Origin: Anthonomus grandis grandis
Lineage: Eukaryota; Arthropoda; Insecta; Coleoptera; Curculionidae
Assembly: GCF_022605725.1 (NCBI RefSeq)
Contig: NC_065560.1
Location: 19,955,052 to 20,019,051 of the forward strand
Reading direction: 5' to 3'
Length of the DNA stretch: 64,000 nt
The notes under the pieces were generated by a model. The model was not told the origin of the DNA. It did no database searches and saw only the letters and a list, made by a program, of their open reading frames with translations. The translations under genes and the position numbers were made by a program. Shown in pieces: positions 9,762 through 20,500 of the stretch (position 1 is its first letter; every line of letters begins with the position of its first letter).

Positions 9762-10344
9762 TACAGAGATTTAACTAATACTTCTATTTTTCTTATTATC
9801 AACCCTTTAATTTACAGAAAACAATAATACATTCAATTTTTTCTAGTTGATGTTAGGAAATGATGGCGTAAGTTGACATAGAAGGGAACTTGCTGTCGTT
9901 AAACAGCCTAAAAGAAAGTCAAATGTTTCAAAAGTGGGATTTTGAGAATCATAAAGAGATGTTTTACGGTGGTAGCGGTATTCCCGTAGGTAGTCAGACT
10001 CTTTATAAGTCCTTCTAACCTATAAGTCTTTCGTAACTTTCCCCCAGGAGGAAATAATTAGTATCCTCCAGGAAAGCATGAAGTTAAGGAATATTGTTGA
10101 CTAGCTGGATTGTGGAACACTTAAAAAAGTATACCCAGGAACGTTCTAGTAAATCTATTTAAAAACATATGTAGCCCTGGTTCGCAATAGTTGATGGGTT
10201 ACCCATGCCTATTATTTTTTGCCTCGGATAAGTTATTTGAATTTCCGAAGGTTAAGTATTGATAAAATTGTTTTTTGTTTAGTTAAATTATTTATTTTTT
10301 ATTGTAGTGATATTAAAATTTTCGTTGTGACATAAAAGTTTTGA
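9762..10344. other. Spacer, nothing recognised
   Basis: No coding match, repeat end or RNA gene is visible. Composition is slightly less AT-rich in the middle (about 9850-10100), without a supported frame. Confidence 0.4.
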
Positions 10345-10760
10345 AAGACCCTTGTATGGATTTTACTGTTTGGCATGAAAACGGTGTGTCGGAGCACGAA
10401 AATACAAGGGATTTGTTTTATTAAAAATAAACAAAATATAAAAAAAAAAATTTTTTTTCGAAAAAACAGTGGTGTATCTTTTTCTATAAAAAAAATAACA
10501 TACATGTGCTGCAACTCCGTCCCTGGGCAGGTCAAATCCCCTGCAATTCCTCAAAAAGGTGCCTCACCTATCATTTAAAATCTAAAAGTTTCATTCAAAT
10601 CGCTATGAGCGTTTTTAATAGAAAAGGAAAAAACTCGACTTTTTGTTTAAATTTCAACACCCTGTATTTTGGAAACGGCGCTCTTCCGACCTATCTCAAA
10701 CTACTTCTGTCTCAAACTACTTCTTTATGGCTCCTGTATATGGTCCCTGTAGTTGTGTTT
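10345..10760 (-). repeat. Mariner leader-region copy 2, inverted relative to 3053-3490
   Basis: Read on the minus strand it follows 3088-3490 closely: GAGCCATAAAGAAG, GTTTGAGATAGGTCGGAA, CCGTTTCCAAAATACAGGGT, GTTGAAATTT, then TGAGGCACCTTTTTGAGGAA and GCAGCACATGTATG. One segment (GTTTGAGACAGAAGTA) is duplicated in this copy. No transposase lies beside it, so it is a terminal fragment of the same mariner family or a short non-autonomous derivative. Confidence 0.6.
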
Positions 10761-11603
10761 GTAACAAGCGTGTATCGTAACAAGCGACACGATATTGTTC
10801 CAAAAATCATAATTTATTCTATAGCAATAAAAATATTTATCAATCGTATGGGAACTGCAAAAATCTTGTAAAAATAATCAATATGAAAATAGAAGTAATA
10901 ATTGCAGTTTCTTGAAAACTTTGGTGAATTTTGCACCGGTGAAAAATTATAAAAAAATATGCTATAAATTGTACCTACAGACCTACGTACATAACTAAAA
11001 ATATGAAGAAAAAAAATTAATAAACAAATAAGATTAAATTACAAAGCACATTTACAAGTTGATTAGTGCCAGCGATGAGATTTGTCGACGTAAGACGTAT
11101 GTCAGGCTTCGTTCTATCAATCTAAAATATGTTGCATCTCTTAAAACTCTATAACTTTTTTTGGTTGTTGTAGAATATAAAGTAAATCTGTTTAAAAATA
11201 ACTAATATGCGGGGTTTCTAAAAGCGGTGTTTGAAATATTAGGTTATTTCAAACACCGCTTGCAGAAATTTATACAATTTTTCCAGAGTAACGTAAAGCA
11301 GCCAGAAGTATTCCAGTACGAAAGAAGCTCAAATTAAATTAAAATATTTTCATCTGAAGTTATAATACTTCTGGTAAAAAAACAATTCATAATAACTCAA
11401 GGCACTAAAATAAGCAGAAATTCACCGGTAACTATATTTTATATAAGTACAGCTTTATTGATTAAATACAAATACTAAAAATTTTTGTTTTCACTATTGA
11501 TTATTTATACTTAAAGTAACAAACAATGTCAGGCATTATCGCCTTCTGGAGTTACTTTACTTCTTCAATATGGCGCTAACTCTTTGTGCACTCATTTGAT
11601 CTA
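10761..11603. other. AT-rich spacer with one hairpin
   Basis: No coding frame is supported. The only structure seen is the 16-bp inverted repeat at 11222-11261. Confidence 0.4.
11222..11261. repeat. Perfect 16-bp inverted repeat (hairpin)
   Basis: AAGCGGTGTTTGAAAT at 11222-11237 is repeated exactly in inverse at 11246-11261, with an 8-base loop. No role is evident; it could be the core of a very small foldback element. Confidence 0.6.
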
Positions 11604-12009
11604 CAGTGCGAGTTTGTAACTTGGAATAAATTCGATAATAAATAAATGGAAGCGTGTTCGGAAAAACGCTCCGACACGTCAATTAAAATCGTAAGTTGCG
11701 CATTTAATTTTTTTTATACAGGGTGTGCCATGTAGGCGGGGCTAATACCAACTTTCTTATTTTAAATGGGACACCCTATATGGTATTATATTTTTAGATT
11801 GCACAAAATTTCAAACATTTTTATGTATCATATGCCATACCTTTATTCACCTGTTTTTAAGTTTTGATTTTTTATTTTAAAAATGTGCAAGATGTGCCTT
11901 TCATTGTATTACTACTTAATTTTGTAGTTAAATTTGTACTTAATTTTGTACTTAAATTTGCCAGTGTTATATTTTTTTTCTAAAATGAAATGATATGGAA
12001 TGATGGTGA

Positions 12010-12760
12010 AGCGATGAATGCCAAGTTAATCAAAAGAAAAGAAGTACTAAAAATAGTGAAAGGTTTATGGCCTTAAGAGGGTCTCCAAAAGTTGTTTGAT
12101 GCCCGGAGGAACTTAACCCCTCTTACCTGAAACGCCCAGAGAAGGAATCCTTCACAATGCTGCTAGCTCAAGCCGATGTGGGTTCTAGCTTCTTTCTCAA
12201 CCAAATGAACCAAAATCCATGTTATGTAGCTCTAGTAGCCAAAAGAAAAGAAAAAACCTATACTATCAGTATAAACGATAAATTCAAGAATACCTACTTG
12301 CTAATTAAATTGTCCCCTGCCAATGCCAATCAGAACCGCTATTTTGCCGATGTTCGAGGGCACGTGAAAAATTAATAGGTTTTAAATCGCCATAAAGGCC
12401 AGTAAATTCAACAAAACAACAAATTATAGCATTACGCCCAAAAAGTTGATTTACTATCACCACATTTAGTCAATTATATCCCCATATGGGTAAAATTCAC
12501 ACGAATTTCAAAAAGAACTAAAGCACTCTTCACTTCATGACGGCGGTCTGGGAAAAAGGAACGACCGCAGAGGTCAAACCCGTATTTAAGCAATCACGCA
12601 CAAAGTGTATTGCCAATCGAAATATATAACAAAATAACTTAACTTTTTTTATAAGTACCATAAAACCTTTTATAAAAAATAAATAACAAAATTTGTGGCC
12701 CAAGGAAGTTGGCAATGAAAAATACTACTTTACTACTTAACTTAATATTTCATACTTAAT
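12010..12760. other. Unclassified segment inside the transposase
   Basis: Relatives would have the transposase DNA-binding region here, but the sequence shows none. A 72-codon open frame (12157-12375) lacks any recognised domain, and GC content is locally higher at 12110-12380 and 12530-12600. No paired repeats were found at the borders, so the element type is unknown. Confidence 0.3.
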
Positions 12761-12774
12761 TTTGCACCCAAAAT

Positions 12775-13925
12775 TAAGTATTCTGATTTACCACCCATAT
12801 CTCAAAGTATTCTAAGCAAGATTGAAAAACAGTTCCAGAAAAATAGTCACGTAAGAACAATAAGTAGTTCTCGATGATCTGCCCTTAATGAAGACACCCT
12901 AAATTAATGTGTTTTTAGCCATTGAAGAAAATCCTAATATTCCCACTAGGCAGGTAGCGCGCGAATTGGAAGTGAGCCACTCTTCAGTAGTAAGGGTTCT
13001 TGAAGCAGAAAAATTTCATCCTTATAAACTAACAATTCTCCAGGAACTTAATGAGGAGGATGCAGATAGAAGAAGTGAATTTTGTCAACAATTTATGGAA
13101 TTAATGCAGAATAATAATCTTGTTACAGAAAACATTTTTTTTTCGGATTAGTTGACATTTATGCTGAACGGAGAAGTAAATCGTCAAAATTGCCATTATG
13201 GGGCACAAGAAAATCCATGTTGAATGAGGCAAGGCCACACTCAACACCCAGAAAAAGTAAATGCTTGGGCAGGAATTTTAGATCAGCAATTTATAGGACC
13301 AATTTTCTTCAAAGAAAATTTAAATGGAGCAAGGTACCTACAGTTTTTATTAGAAGAACTAATTCCAAATCTAGCTGTTCTATTCCCTGATCCAATAGAA
13401 GCTGATATGCCGAATAGAAGCATCTGGTGTCAGTAAGATGGTGCTGAATTTGCTGAATCTGCTCATTTTGCAAGACCTGTTTGAGACTATCCGGATATTG
13501 GAATTGAAGAAGTAGTCCATACTTGCAGTGGAGTTAATAAGTCAAAGGGTAAGTAAAATTGTTTCTGTCATCCTCCACTAAATTTTTTTCAAAAAATTTC
13601 CGGATATTATTTTTTTAATATAATTTTTCCGGATATTATTTTTCCAGACAGATGGATTGGTAGGAGAGGATCTTTAGAATGGCCACCAAGATCGCTCGAT
13701 TTGTCTCCGCTGGATTTGGGGATATTTGAAATCCAAAGTTTATGTGACCAAGCCGGCAAATATTGAGAAGTTGAAAACTAGAATAAGGCAAGAGTGTCGA
13801 AACATTTCTCTAGAATGCATAAGAAACGTTCAAAATGAGTTTGTACTACTTTTAGGGCATTGCCAAATAGCATATGGTTTACATTTTCAACATTTTGATC
13901 AGGTAACGTTGGTATTAGCCCCACC
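12775..13925 (+). pseudogene. Broken DD41D-clade transposase
   Basis: Recognisable blocks occur in order but in several frames: YSDLPPISQSILSKIEKQFQ, then (12909-13151) IEENPNIPTRQVARELEVSH and FHPYKLTILQELNEEDADRR up to IFFSD, where a stop follows the first Asp. Next come LNGEVNRQNCHYGAQENP, VNAWAGILDQQFIGPIFFKE and, after a stop, DGAEFAESAHFAR for the second Asp. A run of about 160 unrelated bases (13478-13640) then interrupts the gene before PDRWIGRRGSLEWPPRSLDL, SPLDL and the tail beginning LKSKVYVTKPANIEKLKTRI. It belongs to the same clade as 8370-9459 by these blocks. Many stops and frame changes make it inactive. Confidence 0.75.
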
Positions 13926-14154
13926 TACATGGCATACCCTGTATAAAAACTTTTGTTGTAAATAATGCGCAACTTGCAATTTCAATTGACGTATTCGAGC
14001 ATTTTTCCAAACACGCCTTCATTTATTTATTATCGAATTAATTCCAAGTTACGGACTCGCACTGTATAGTATCCCATGTTGTTCTATAAATGACTGTCAA
14101 ACTTTTGCTGCGTTCAGCAAGTCGTTTAAGTTTTGCTACATTTATTTGAGTTAA

Positions 14155-14472
14155 AAATGCCTGCTATTAGTTGCCCAACGTTATGATCCCATATCAAATA
14201 GCAGTGTGCATCGTATTTACAAACTTTTTTAAAAAATTGGAGGTTACACTAGATGGCCTGGAACTAGCCCCCAATAAAGGACTAACTCTCATGACGATCG
14301 CCTTATCATCTTACAAAGTCTCTCAGATCGTCATGCTACAGCTGTAGGAATCAGAAATCGACTTGAACATATCCGGAATACCGATATAAGAGAACGAAGT
14401 GTTTGCTTGAAAGCTTGGTAAAGCCAATAGTTCCAGAGATGCTTAGACTTCATCGTCTTACGCGACTTTAGT
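14155..14472 (+). pseudogene. Tc1-like transposase, N-terminal fragment
   Basis: The frame shows SSVHRIYKLF, a stop, then KIGGYTRWPGTSP, a stop, and RTNSHDDRLIILQSLSDRHA, TAVGIRNRLEHIRNTDIRER. After a one-base shift LVKPIVPEMLRLHRLTRL follows. This is the paired-type DNA-binding region of Tc1 transposases, from the end of the first helix-turn-helix through the second. Three or more inactivating changes are present. The catalytic half is absent here; a Tc1-like catalytic fragment in the same direction lies at 18700-19130, beyond an antisense LINE. The two might once have been one gene. Confidence 0.7.
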
Positions 14473-14811
14473 TTGTGGCGTTTTTATTTTTTTGGTTGCT
14501 TTTATAATGTAATAATTTAATATTGTAAAAACATATTATAAAGATTGATATCTAGTGTAAAGTTAATGACATTGTAAAAATGAGAACTTTAGAAGGTTTA
14601 GCCTAAGTTCGGTCTACTTAAAAATAATATATCTAGATGGCGTTAGTTGTTCTTCGTTTTGAATTTTTAAGCAATGTATTGGAATCAGGTTGTTTCTCTC
14701 TCTCTCTCTCTCTCTGACTAAAGTTATTTTTCTATCTGCTGGTCCTTTATCAATGGTCACGTACGCCATGCTCAAGGATCAATTTTTTAGGTTTTGATAA
14801 TTTCAAATTCA
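14473..14811. other. AT-rich spacer with a (TC)n tract
   Basis: No gene is seen. A simple TC dinucleotide repeat runs from 14695 to 14715. Confidence 0.5.
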
Positions 14812-16423
14812 ACTTCAAAAATCGCTTTATTGTTATAAACCTAAAAGTTGTTAACAACAATATTTATAAAGCAAAATAAGGAAACATTACAGGTAAAGGT
14901 TTTAAAACTTATAAAATACATGTATCAAAACTAGTAATAATAATTTAAATTTAAGGTCACATTCTTCCTTCAAAGCTTCCTGCCACCATATACAAACGAG
15001 GCCCCTACCCTCTCAGTTCTTGGAATAGGAAGAGGCAGAGAAAATGTGTTACGAAGATTGTACTTAGAAGGAGAATTAAGCTCATGTTTGTATTTCTTAT
15101 GAACATTACAAGCTGTTTCCATTATAAATAAGGAGGGCAAGGTTAAGATGGAATGCCTCAGGAAAAGATCCTGGCAAGAAGTGCGAAAAGGGACACGACA
15201 CATAAAACGAATTGCCTTCTTCTGCATAACAAATAAAGAATTAAACAGATACTGGGAATAAACTCCTCAGAAGACAATTCCATACCTAAGATGGAATTCA
15301 ATGAAAGCATGGTAAGCATTTTGGCTACAACCAAGTTAAGGGAATTAGCAATTACTCTAATAGCATAACAGTTAGATGACAATTTTTTTTGCAAGTAAGA
15401 GAAGTGGTCTTTTTTTAAAAGCTTATCGATCGTCACACCCAAAAATTAGCTTGCGGCAAATGGAGTGATTGAATTATTATGCAAAGTAACTGCCTCTAGA
15501 TCACACCTTAAGGATAGAATTTTAGTTTTAGAGATGATAAAAGCTAACTTGTTCGCATCACATCACAGGAACAAGAGTCAGATCCCTGTCAATAACAACT
15601 CTCATTCTTTCAGGATCGGTATCATGCCAAGTATAGTGGTATCGTCGGCAAAAAGTGTAAACTTTCCAGAAATAGGGACCAAAGGCAGATTATTAAAGTA
15701 AGAACAAAATGAGACCGAGGACAGAGCCCTGGGGAACACTAGTATCAATGAGTAGCCCTAGTGTCACCAAAAAGCACTCTCGGAGTTCTACCCGAAAGAT
15801 AGGACCAAAACCAGCTAAAAGCAACTCCCCTGAAACCATAGATCTCGAGTTTCTGCGGCAGAATTCTGTGACTCACACAATCAAAAGCCTGGGATAAATC
15901 ACAGAAAACCGCTGCTGCACATCCACCAGAATTCAACCCTAAATAGAGGCTCTTCAAAACCATCGCCCGTGTTGACTCTCTCCCGAAAACCAAACTGATA
16001 GAAGCTAAGAAGTCCATGCCTTTTAAGAAAGTCTATCACACAAGTTTTAACCAGTTTCTCAATCAGTCTGCCAAGTGTGTGAAGCAGAGCTATTGGCCTA
16101 AAATTTGATAGACTGTTGTGGTCACCTCCTTTGTACAATGCAGTCACCAAAGCCTTTTTAAGAGAATAAAGAAAATATCCAGATGGAAAAGAAATATTGA
16201 TTACTTCAGAAAGTGCGGAAAGTGAGATTTGTGGCAATACAGCAAGTACTCTTACCGAAACTCCATTCCATCTACCAGAATTTGTACTCTTTATGTCACA
16301 CAGTACGGCTTCAATCTCATTTGGACCTGTAGGTCCAAGGAAAAATGTCTTAGGGACTTGAATGCTAGTAAGATAAGAGACTGAATCGACATTACACTGG
16401 GGCAAACAAGGAGAGAGATACAA
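14812..16423 (-). pseudogene. LINE reverse transcriptase (Jockey/CR1-like), antisense
   Basis: Blocks in order on the minus strand: SLKKALVTALYKGGDHNS, LSNFRPIALLHTLGRLIEKL, GLLSFYQFGFRE, then (next frame) SGGCAAAVFCDLSQAFDCVS with the first catalytic Asp region and a GSVLG block. The core FTLFADDTTIL lies with FADD at 15641-15652. The tail includes YAIRVIANSLNLVVAKM and MQKKAIRFMCRVPF (15227 to 14970). At least five frame changes or stops break the gene. The likely 3' end is near 14812, where AATAAAG and an A-rich stretch occur on the minus strand. A related plus-strand copy lies at 39480-40470. Confidence 0.8.
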
Positions 16424-16432
16424 GAAAATACC

Positions 16433-16875
16433 CTAATAATAAGTGTTAAGGGACACAGCTGTTAAAGCTTCAGAAACAGGATCACATAATTTCGTGCATA
16501 ATTTTAATGGAACAGATGCATTCAAATTATGCACAAAAGAGTTTACACCTTTCAAAAGGTTAAAATAATACTGACCGTGACTAACAGAATTGTACCAAAG
16601 GCATATAATAATGTTCGCACTTCTTCCCAGAGATAAAAGATTTCTTAAACCAGACCATGGCAAAAGAGTAACACTTAAATTAAAACATAAAACTACATTA
16701 TCATTATTGTTAAAATCTGTAATATTACTAAAGATGTCTTTACAAAACTTGTGAACTCCATTCATTACTTGGCCCATGATTCCATAGCATTCACCTGACG
16801 ATCTTTTAAGGATGGAAGACAAATTTCTGGCACTACAATCCCCATAAATAAGTACTCGTGATTTCCTAGATAAAT
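16433..16875 (-). pseudogene. SGNH/GDSL-esterase-like domain of the same LINE
   Basis: The minus strand reads RVLIYGDCSARNLSSILKRS, GECYGIMGQVMNGVHKFC and NNNDNVVLCFNLSVTLL, followed by a helical tail. The GD-x-S opening, an alpha/beta pattern and a VVLC strand resemble the esterase-like domain described in the first protein of some CR1-type LINEs. The block that should carry Gly-x-Asn-Asp is degenerate. In known elements such a domain lies upstream of the endonuclease. Here RT follows almost at once (16423), so the roughly 230-residue endonuclease is missing. The assignment rests on motif shape and would need a profile search. Confidence 0.45.
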
Positions 16876-17044
16876 CCGAAGAAACAGATAAAGAGTTGTT
16901 TCGATCGAGCTGTTACCAGAGAGACTGTCTCTCTGACATTCCATTGAATATTTAGTTTGCCCATCAGATAGTTATGTCGCCTTGTTGTTAGCACTCACAG
17001 GCTCTTCAGGACCATCAGGGATATTGTTGAAACACAGTTTGGAT

Positions 17045-17314
17045 TTAATTGTTGAGTCCTAATTTGGAAATCTCTTTTTTAAGAACAGAAATTTCCTCAC
17101 AGTGCGACTTGTTTTCGGTTTCCAATATATAAATTGTAGAAATCATAGACCTATTTGTATCAGTTAAATCACATACCTTCTGCTGCAGATCGTTGATATC
17201 CTGTGATTGGTTGAAAAGTTTTTCTTCCAGTGTTGCTCTTTGGCTTTCCAAATTAATTAACTTCTGTTTAACTTCAGTAACTTCTTCTGGTTTTTCCTCT
17301 AAAGAAGTAATCAA
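17045..17314 (-). pseudogene. Coiled-coil segment, probable LINE ORF1 part
   Basis: An 89-codon frame on the minus strand is rich in Glu, Lys, Leu and Gln with heptad-like spacing (KQKLINLESQRATLEEKLFN, then SQDINDLQQKVCDLT). It lies upstream of the esterase-like region in the same orientation. Coiled coils are usual in LINE ORF1 proteins, where they mediate multimerisation on the RNA. The upstream end is not defined. It may instead be an unrelated coiled-coil fragment. Confidence 0.45.
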
Positions 17315-18699
17315 ACTCTACAGTTACACGTCTCTGTTTTTTGCATAAGGTCTATTACATAGTGCCATATTGGGCCTGCGTGAGATTATCCATCAAAGAG
17401 GTACCCAGAGATCGCCTTTTGGCTTTCTTTTCAAATGGTGTGGTCTTCAGGTTCAACAAGTTCTACTTCACGAGGTTAAAATTCAACATGAATTTTAATG
17501 ACCTCATGGTTACCCCATGGCAACACTAATCATGTAACGTGAAAAATTACTTTAATTTACTTCATAAAAGACCCTCAAACATCTTGAGGTAAGCTCAATT
17601 CATATTCTTTGTAAAACGTTTTTTCGTAGGTTTTAAGGCCGCCATTTTTTAAATTTCACATGTTAATTTTAGGATCTTAAGCCAGGTCTTAAGCCGGATC
17701 TTAAGTAAGGTAGTAAGTCTTAAGAGCCATCCCAAGACCATCCTAGGCCATCTCAGATGCTGTTCCTATTTCCTATCATAAATTAGAGCATTTTCAGGAT
17801 TTCTTGCCTTTTTATCATGACGTCCTATGACTGACATTGGCTGTAAGTCTTTCCGCCAGCAAAGTCCCAGTCATAGTATCTGCACAATGGGTTACCAAGT
17901 CAAACCAGATTAAGCCATCGTTATTTGGATTTTGGGACTAGTCATATTGGCTAATTCATATTATATATGGCTCCTTAATTTATTAATTATTGTCTAGACT
18001 CTAGTGTCTAAAGATCTTTCTTGGCAATTTGCAAAGTAATGTAATTTGTATATCTATGGTTATATAAAAAATTATTTACTCTCTTTTAATTTCACTATCC
18101 TTAACTTCATACAGTATTATACAATGTAAGTAACCGCACTGAAAGGTATATTTATTTTTATTTGATTTTGTACATGCACAGTGTACTGTGCGGTTACTGA
18201 CTTTGGCCAAAGGGTAGTTACATACTAACGGGTTATTGTAGTTTTGATTTCAGGAGTTGCACTTTTAACAAAAACTATTTTTTAATTTTTACAATAGTGA
18301 TTTATTTAAGTGAAAGGTTAACCAGCGAACCAGTATTCATAGCTTTTTATAATATAGAGTTGTTATTTGAAGCTTATTTTGTGTTTTACTATGTATTATA
18401 TTTCTTTACATCCTATTTGTTTATTTGCCAGTTAAAGGTTCTTACAACTGCACTTTAAATAAACACACCAAACTGGATGGCATCCAGCTTAGTGTGTCTA
18501 ACAATTTAAAAGGTAAGCATCTCTAGAATGATTCATGCCAACCCACCATCTGTGCTCTCCAGACTAATAAGCTACCGTTTGCATATGTGCCACTCCATTA
18601 AAGACTAAAGACTTTCAACATCTGTCGATTTTTTATATAAAGCAGAAATCTAATAATAAAAGGTGGTTACAAGTTTGCCAGGAATTATGAAGATCATGT
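17315..18699. other. Spacer, nothing coding recognised
   Basis: No supported gene over about 1.4 kb. Small inverted repeats occur: AGTAACCGCAC near 18126 against GTGCGGTTACT near 18189, and ACACAC...GTGTGT around 18465-18499 with CTGGATG/CATCCAG arms. Both may be short MITE cores. Confidence 0.4.
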
Positions 18700-19130
18700 C
18701 AAGGAATTGATAAGTCGAGATTTAGCCTACGGTCTCCAGGTGGTTGTGAAAGGGTGTGGCCAAGACCACAAGAATGGTTTGCAGAATGCACCTTTAGTCC
18801 TTAGGGTAGGCTACTAAGGGGCTTCACTTATTTGGCTGGAATTTCTCTTAAGGCACGCACAGAATTGTACGTCATTTCAAGAGGCCTTTTTACTGGTGTC
18901 AGGTACATTAATGTTCTGCAAGATTTTGGTTCTTCATTGTTGATCTTATTAAAAATAATTTGATTCTGATATATGATAATGACAGATTCCACTCCGCGAG
19001 ACTTAGTCAAGAATACTTAAACGATATAGACATTCGTGTCTTAAAATAACCAGCGTTAAGTCCAGATGCGAACCCAATTAAACATGTTTGGGACGGATTT
19101 GATGGTAAAAACGTCGGTCAGGGTTAAAAA
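18700..19130 (+). pseudogene. Tc1-like transposase, catalytic fragment
   Basis: Reading frames give DKSRFSLRSPGGCERVWPRP and EWFAECTFSP, then AGISLKARTELYVISRGLF, TGVRYIN, FGSSLL and ILIYDNDRFHSARLSQEYLN with the second Asp of the triad. SPDANPIKHVWDGFDGKN follows, with the region of the third acidic residue. These are the standard landmarks of Tc1 catalytic domains in the right order. Stops and frame changes occur between blocks, so it is inactive. It may be the second half of the gene whose first half is at 14155-14472. Confidence 0.75.
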
Positions 19131-19713
19131 TTGAGAAAGCTAGGGCTGCTTTGGTTAAGATGGTTTTTTTTGCTAGTTTTGTTAACAAATTTTAACTTGG
19201 TTGGAGGATATCTTAAGATATAGTGTAAATATTTTTAAAAGGGTTTTGGTGCAAGAAAAAAACGTTTTGTATAAATTCAGGTGATTAACTACCTGGAATA
19301 AAAACAATTATATTCTTCCAGGCAGTTGAATTCTTCGATACATACACTATCGAAGGCCTGTAACAGATCAAAGCATACTGCAGCAACCCTTGAATCAATT
19401 AAGGGAAAGGGGATTCCAATAAATAAAACCACTATTATACCAAAATAATATATTAAATATTGCACATCAGTAAATGCTTATACAATCATCAAAATATATA
19501 AATTAAGTACTTTTTTAGACTAAAGTGAGTTTTTGCTTTACACAGTGTAGCAAAAGGTTCAAGTGTATCAAATGCGTTTGAAAAATCCGCTTGTTCATTA
19601 GCAATTAATTGACAAAGACAAACAAACAATCAAATAGAACACAACCGACTGTAGATGTTGCTCGCATCATCATTTGCGACATTAGCAAACCTAACTTATA
19701 AATTTCTGACATA
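19131..19713. other. Spacer with a tiny LINE RT scrap
   Basis: Most of the interval shows nothing. On the minus strand 19326-19390 reads VAAVCFDLLQAFDSVCIEEF, the RT block containing the first catalytic Asp, without any neighbouring RT motif. It is a fragment only. Confidence 0.4.
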
Positions 19714-20219
19714 TTAATGTTTACCCTTATACTTGCCCGTCTCCCCAATAATCTTCGCTCTGCATCTCATTGAGACCCGACAGGATTCGATCTCTTCATA
19801 TCCAGAAAAGAGGTTGGCAGACAAGTCTTTTTGGCCGATCTTCAGATCGTCCATGAGCATTTGGGTTTCGTCATTGATTGAATCAACTTCAGGCTTCCTG
19901 GTAATAAACAGGTCCTTAATATCAGTGCTGGCTGATATAATTACTTTGGTTTTCTGGTCGTAAAGTGTATGAATGAGCGTGATAAGCCTTCGAGCTTGAG
20001 ACCTCATTTTAATTTTGAGGTACGTCCCTGATAATTATCGTGTGAAAGAATTGGGTTAAATGGAGGTAGTTGTTGGCCCTCAAAGGCCTGTCCCATAATT
20101 TTCGAAAGAAGTGTCTAGGATCCCACCGCAGACCTTCCGGAAACTCACCTCCTCCCCAATATCACAAAAGATTTCCCCATTTACTATGTCATTCCGTTTC
20201 GAAAGAAAATTGAAAAATA
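19714..20219 (-). pseudogene. Retrocopy-like pseudogene of AFG1-like ATPase (C-terminal third)
   Basis: On the minus strand four consecutive pieces match the C-terminal part of AFG1/LACE1-type ATPases, mitochondrial AAA proteins: VSFRKVCGGILDTSFE; then LHLTQFFHTIIIRDVPQ; then MRSQARRLITLIHTLYDQKT, KVIISASTDIKDLF and DDLKIG; then ILSGLNEMQSEDYWGDGQV and a stop at the expected C-terminus. Each step needs a frame change, at least three in all, so it is dead. About 170 codons run without an intron, which suggests a processed retrocopy, though a single genomic exon would look the same. No poly(A) was seen downstream. Its upstream end meets a mariner fragment at 20217. Confidence 0.7.
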
Positions 20220-20500
20220 AAGTCTGGGCCGGCATTTTTAGAAATCATATTTCCTCTCTTTATTCCTAAAAACTTGATGGACGAAACGTACTTGGATATA
20301 TTAAAAAATACACGATAAAGCTACTAATTACCAAATAAATAAGAAATTACGTTAATAATGGTAATAAAAATTGTATTCATTTCCAACAAGATGGTGTATC
20401 ACCGAACAATCTAGCTCCAGTCGACAATTTTTGGATACCCATTTTCCAAATCAGTCGATCGGCAGATGAGGCCCTATTAAAAAGAACTTTTAATTATTTA
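20217..20500 (+). pseudogene. Mariner transposase scrap
   Basis: KVWAGIFRNHIS, then IPKNLMDETYLDILKNT, then (20377 on) FQQDGVSPNNLAPV and a shifted block resembling LDTHFPNQSIG. These are the middle of the catalytic domain around the second Asp. Nothing of the DNA-binding half precedes it, because the AFG1-like pseudogene begins exactly there on the other strand. Confidence 0.6.

Larger units (their letters stand above)
11719..13941 (+). mobile_element. Decayed mariner-like element inside the palindrome
   Basis: The ends are short inverted copies, CAGGGTGTGCCATGTAGG on the left and CAGGGTATGCCATGTAGG on the right strand, next to TA on both sides (11717-11718 and 13942-13943). The interior holds a heavily broken transposase on the plus strand. 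It also holds about 700 bp (around 12010-12760) without transposase similarity, probably a further insertion that I cannot classify. Confidence 0.7.
11604..14064. mobile_element. Second palindromic element with a mariner at its centre
   Basis: The outer arms (11604-11718 and 13942-14064) are inverted copies starting CAGTGCGAGT and sharing GTAACTTGGAAT, TTCGATAATAAATAAATG and TGCGCA blocks. TA flanks both ends (11602-11603 and 14065-14066). The arms differ more than those of 4548-7246, including indels next to the centre, so this copy is older. The interior is the mariner at 11719-13941. Confidence 0.65.

Noticed and set aside
10506..10871. 121-codon plus-strand frame
   Set aside because: It runs through the non-coding mariner leader repeat (10345-10760), whose other copy lacks the frame.
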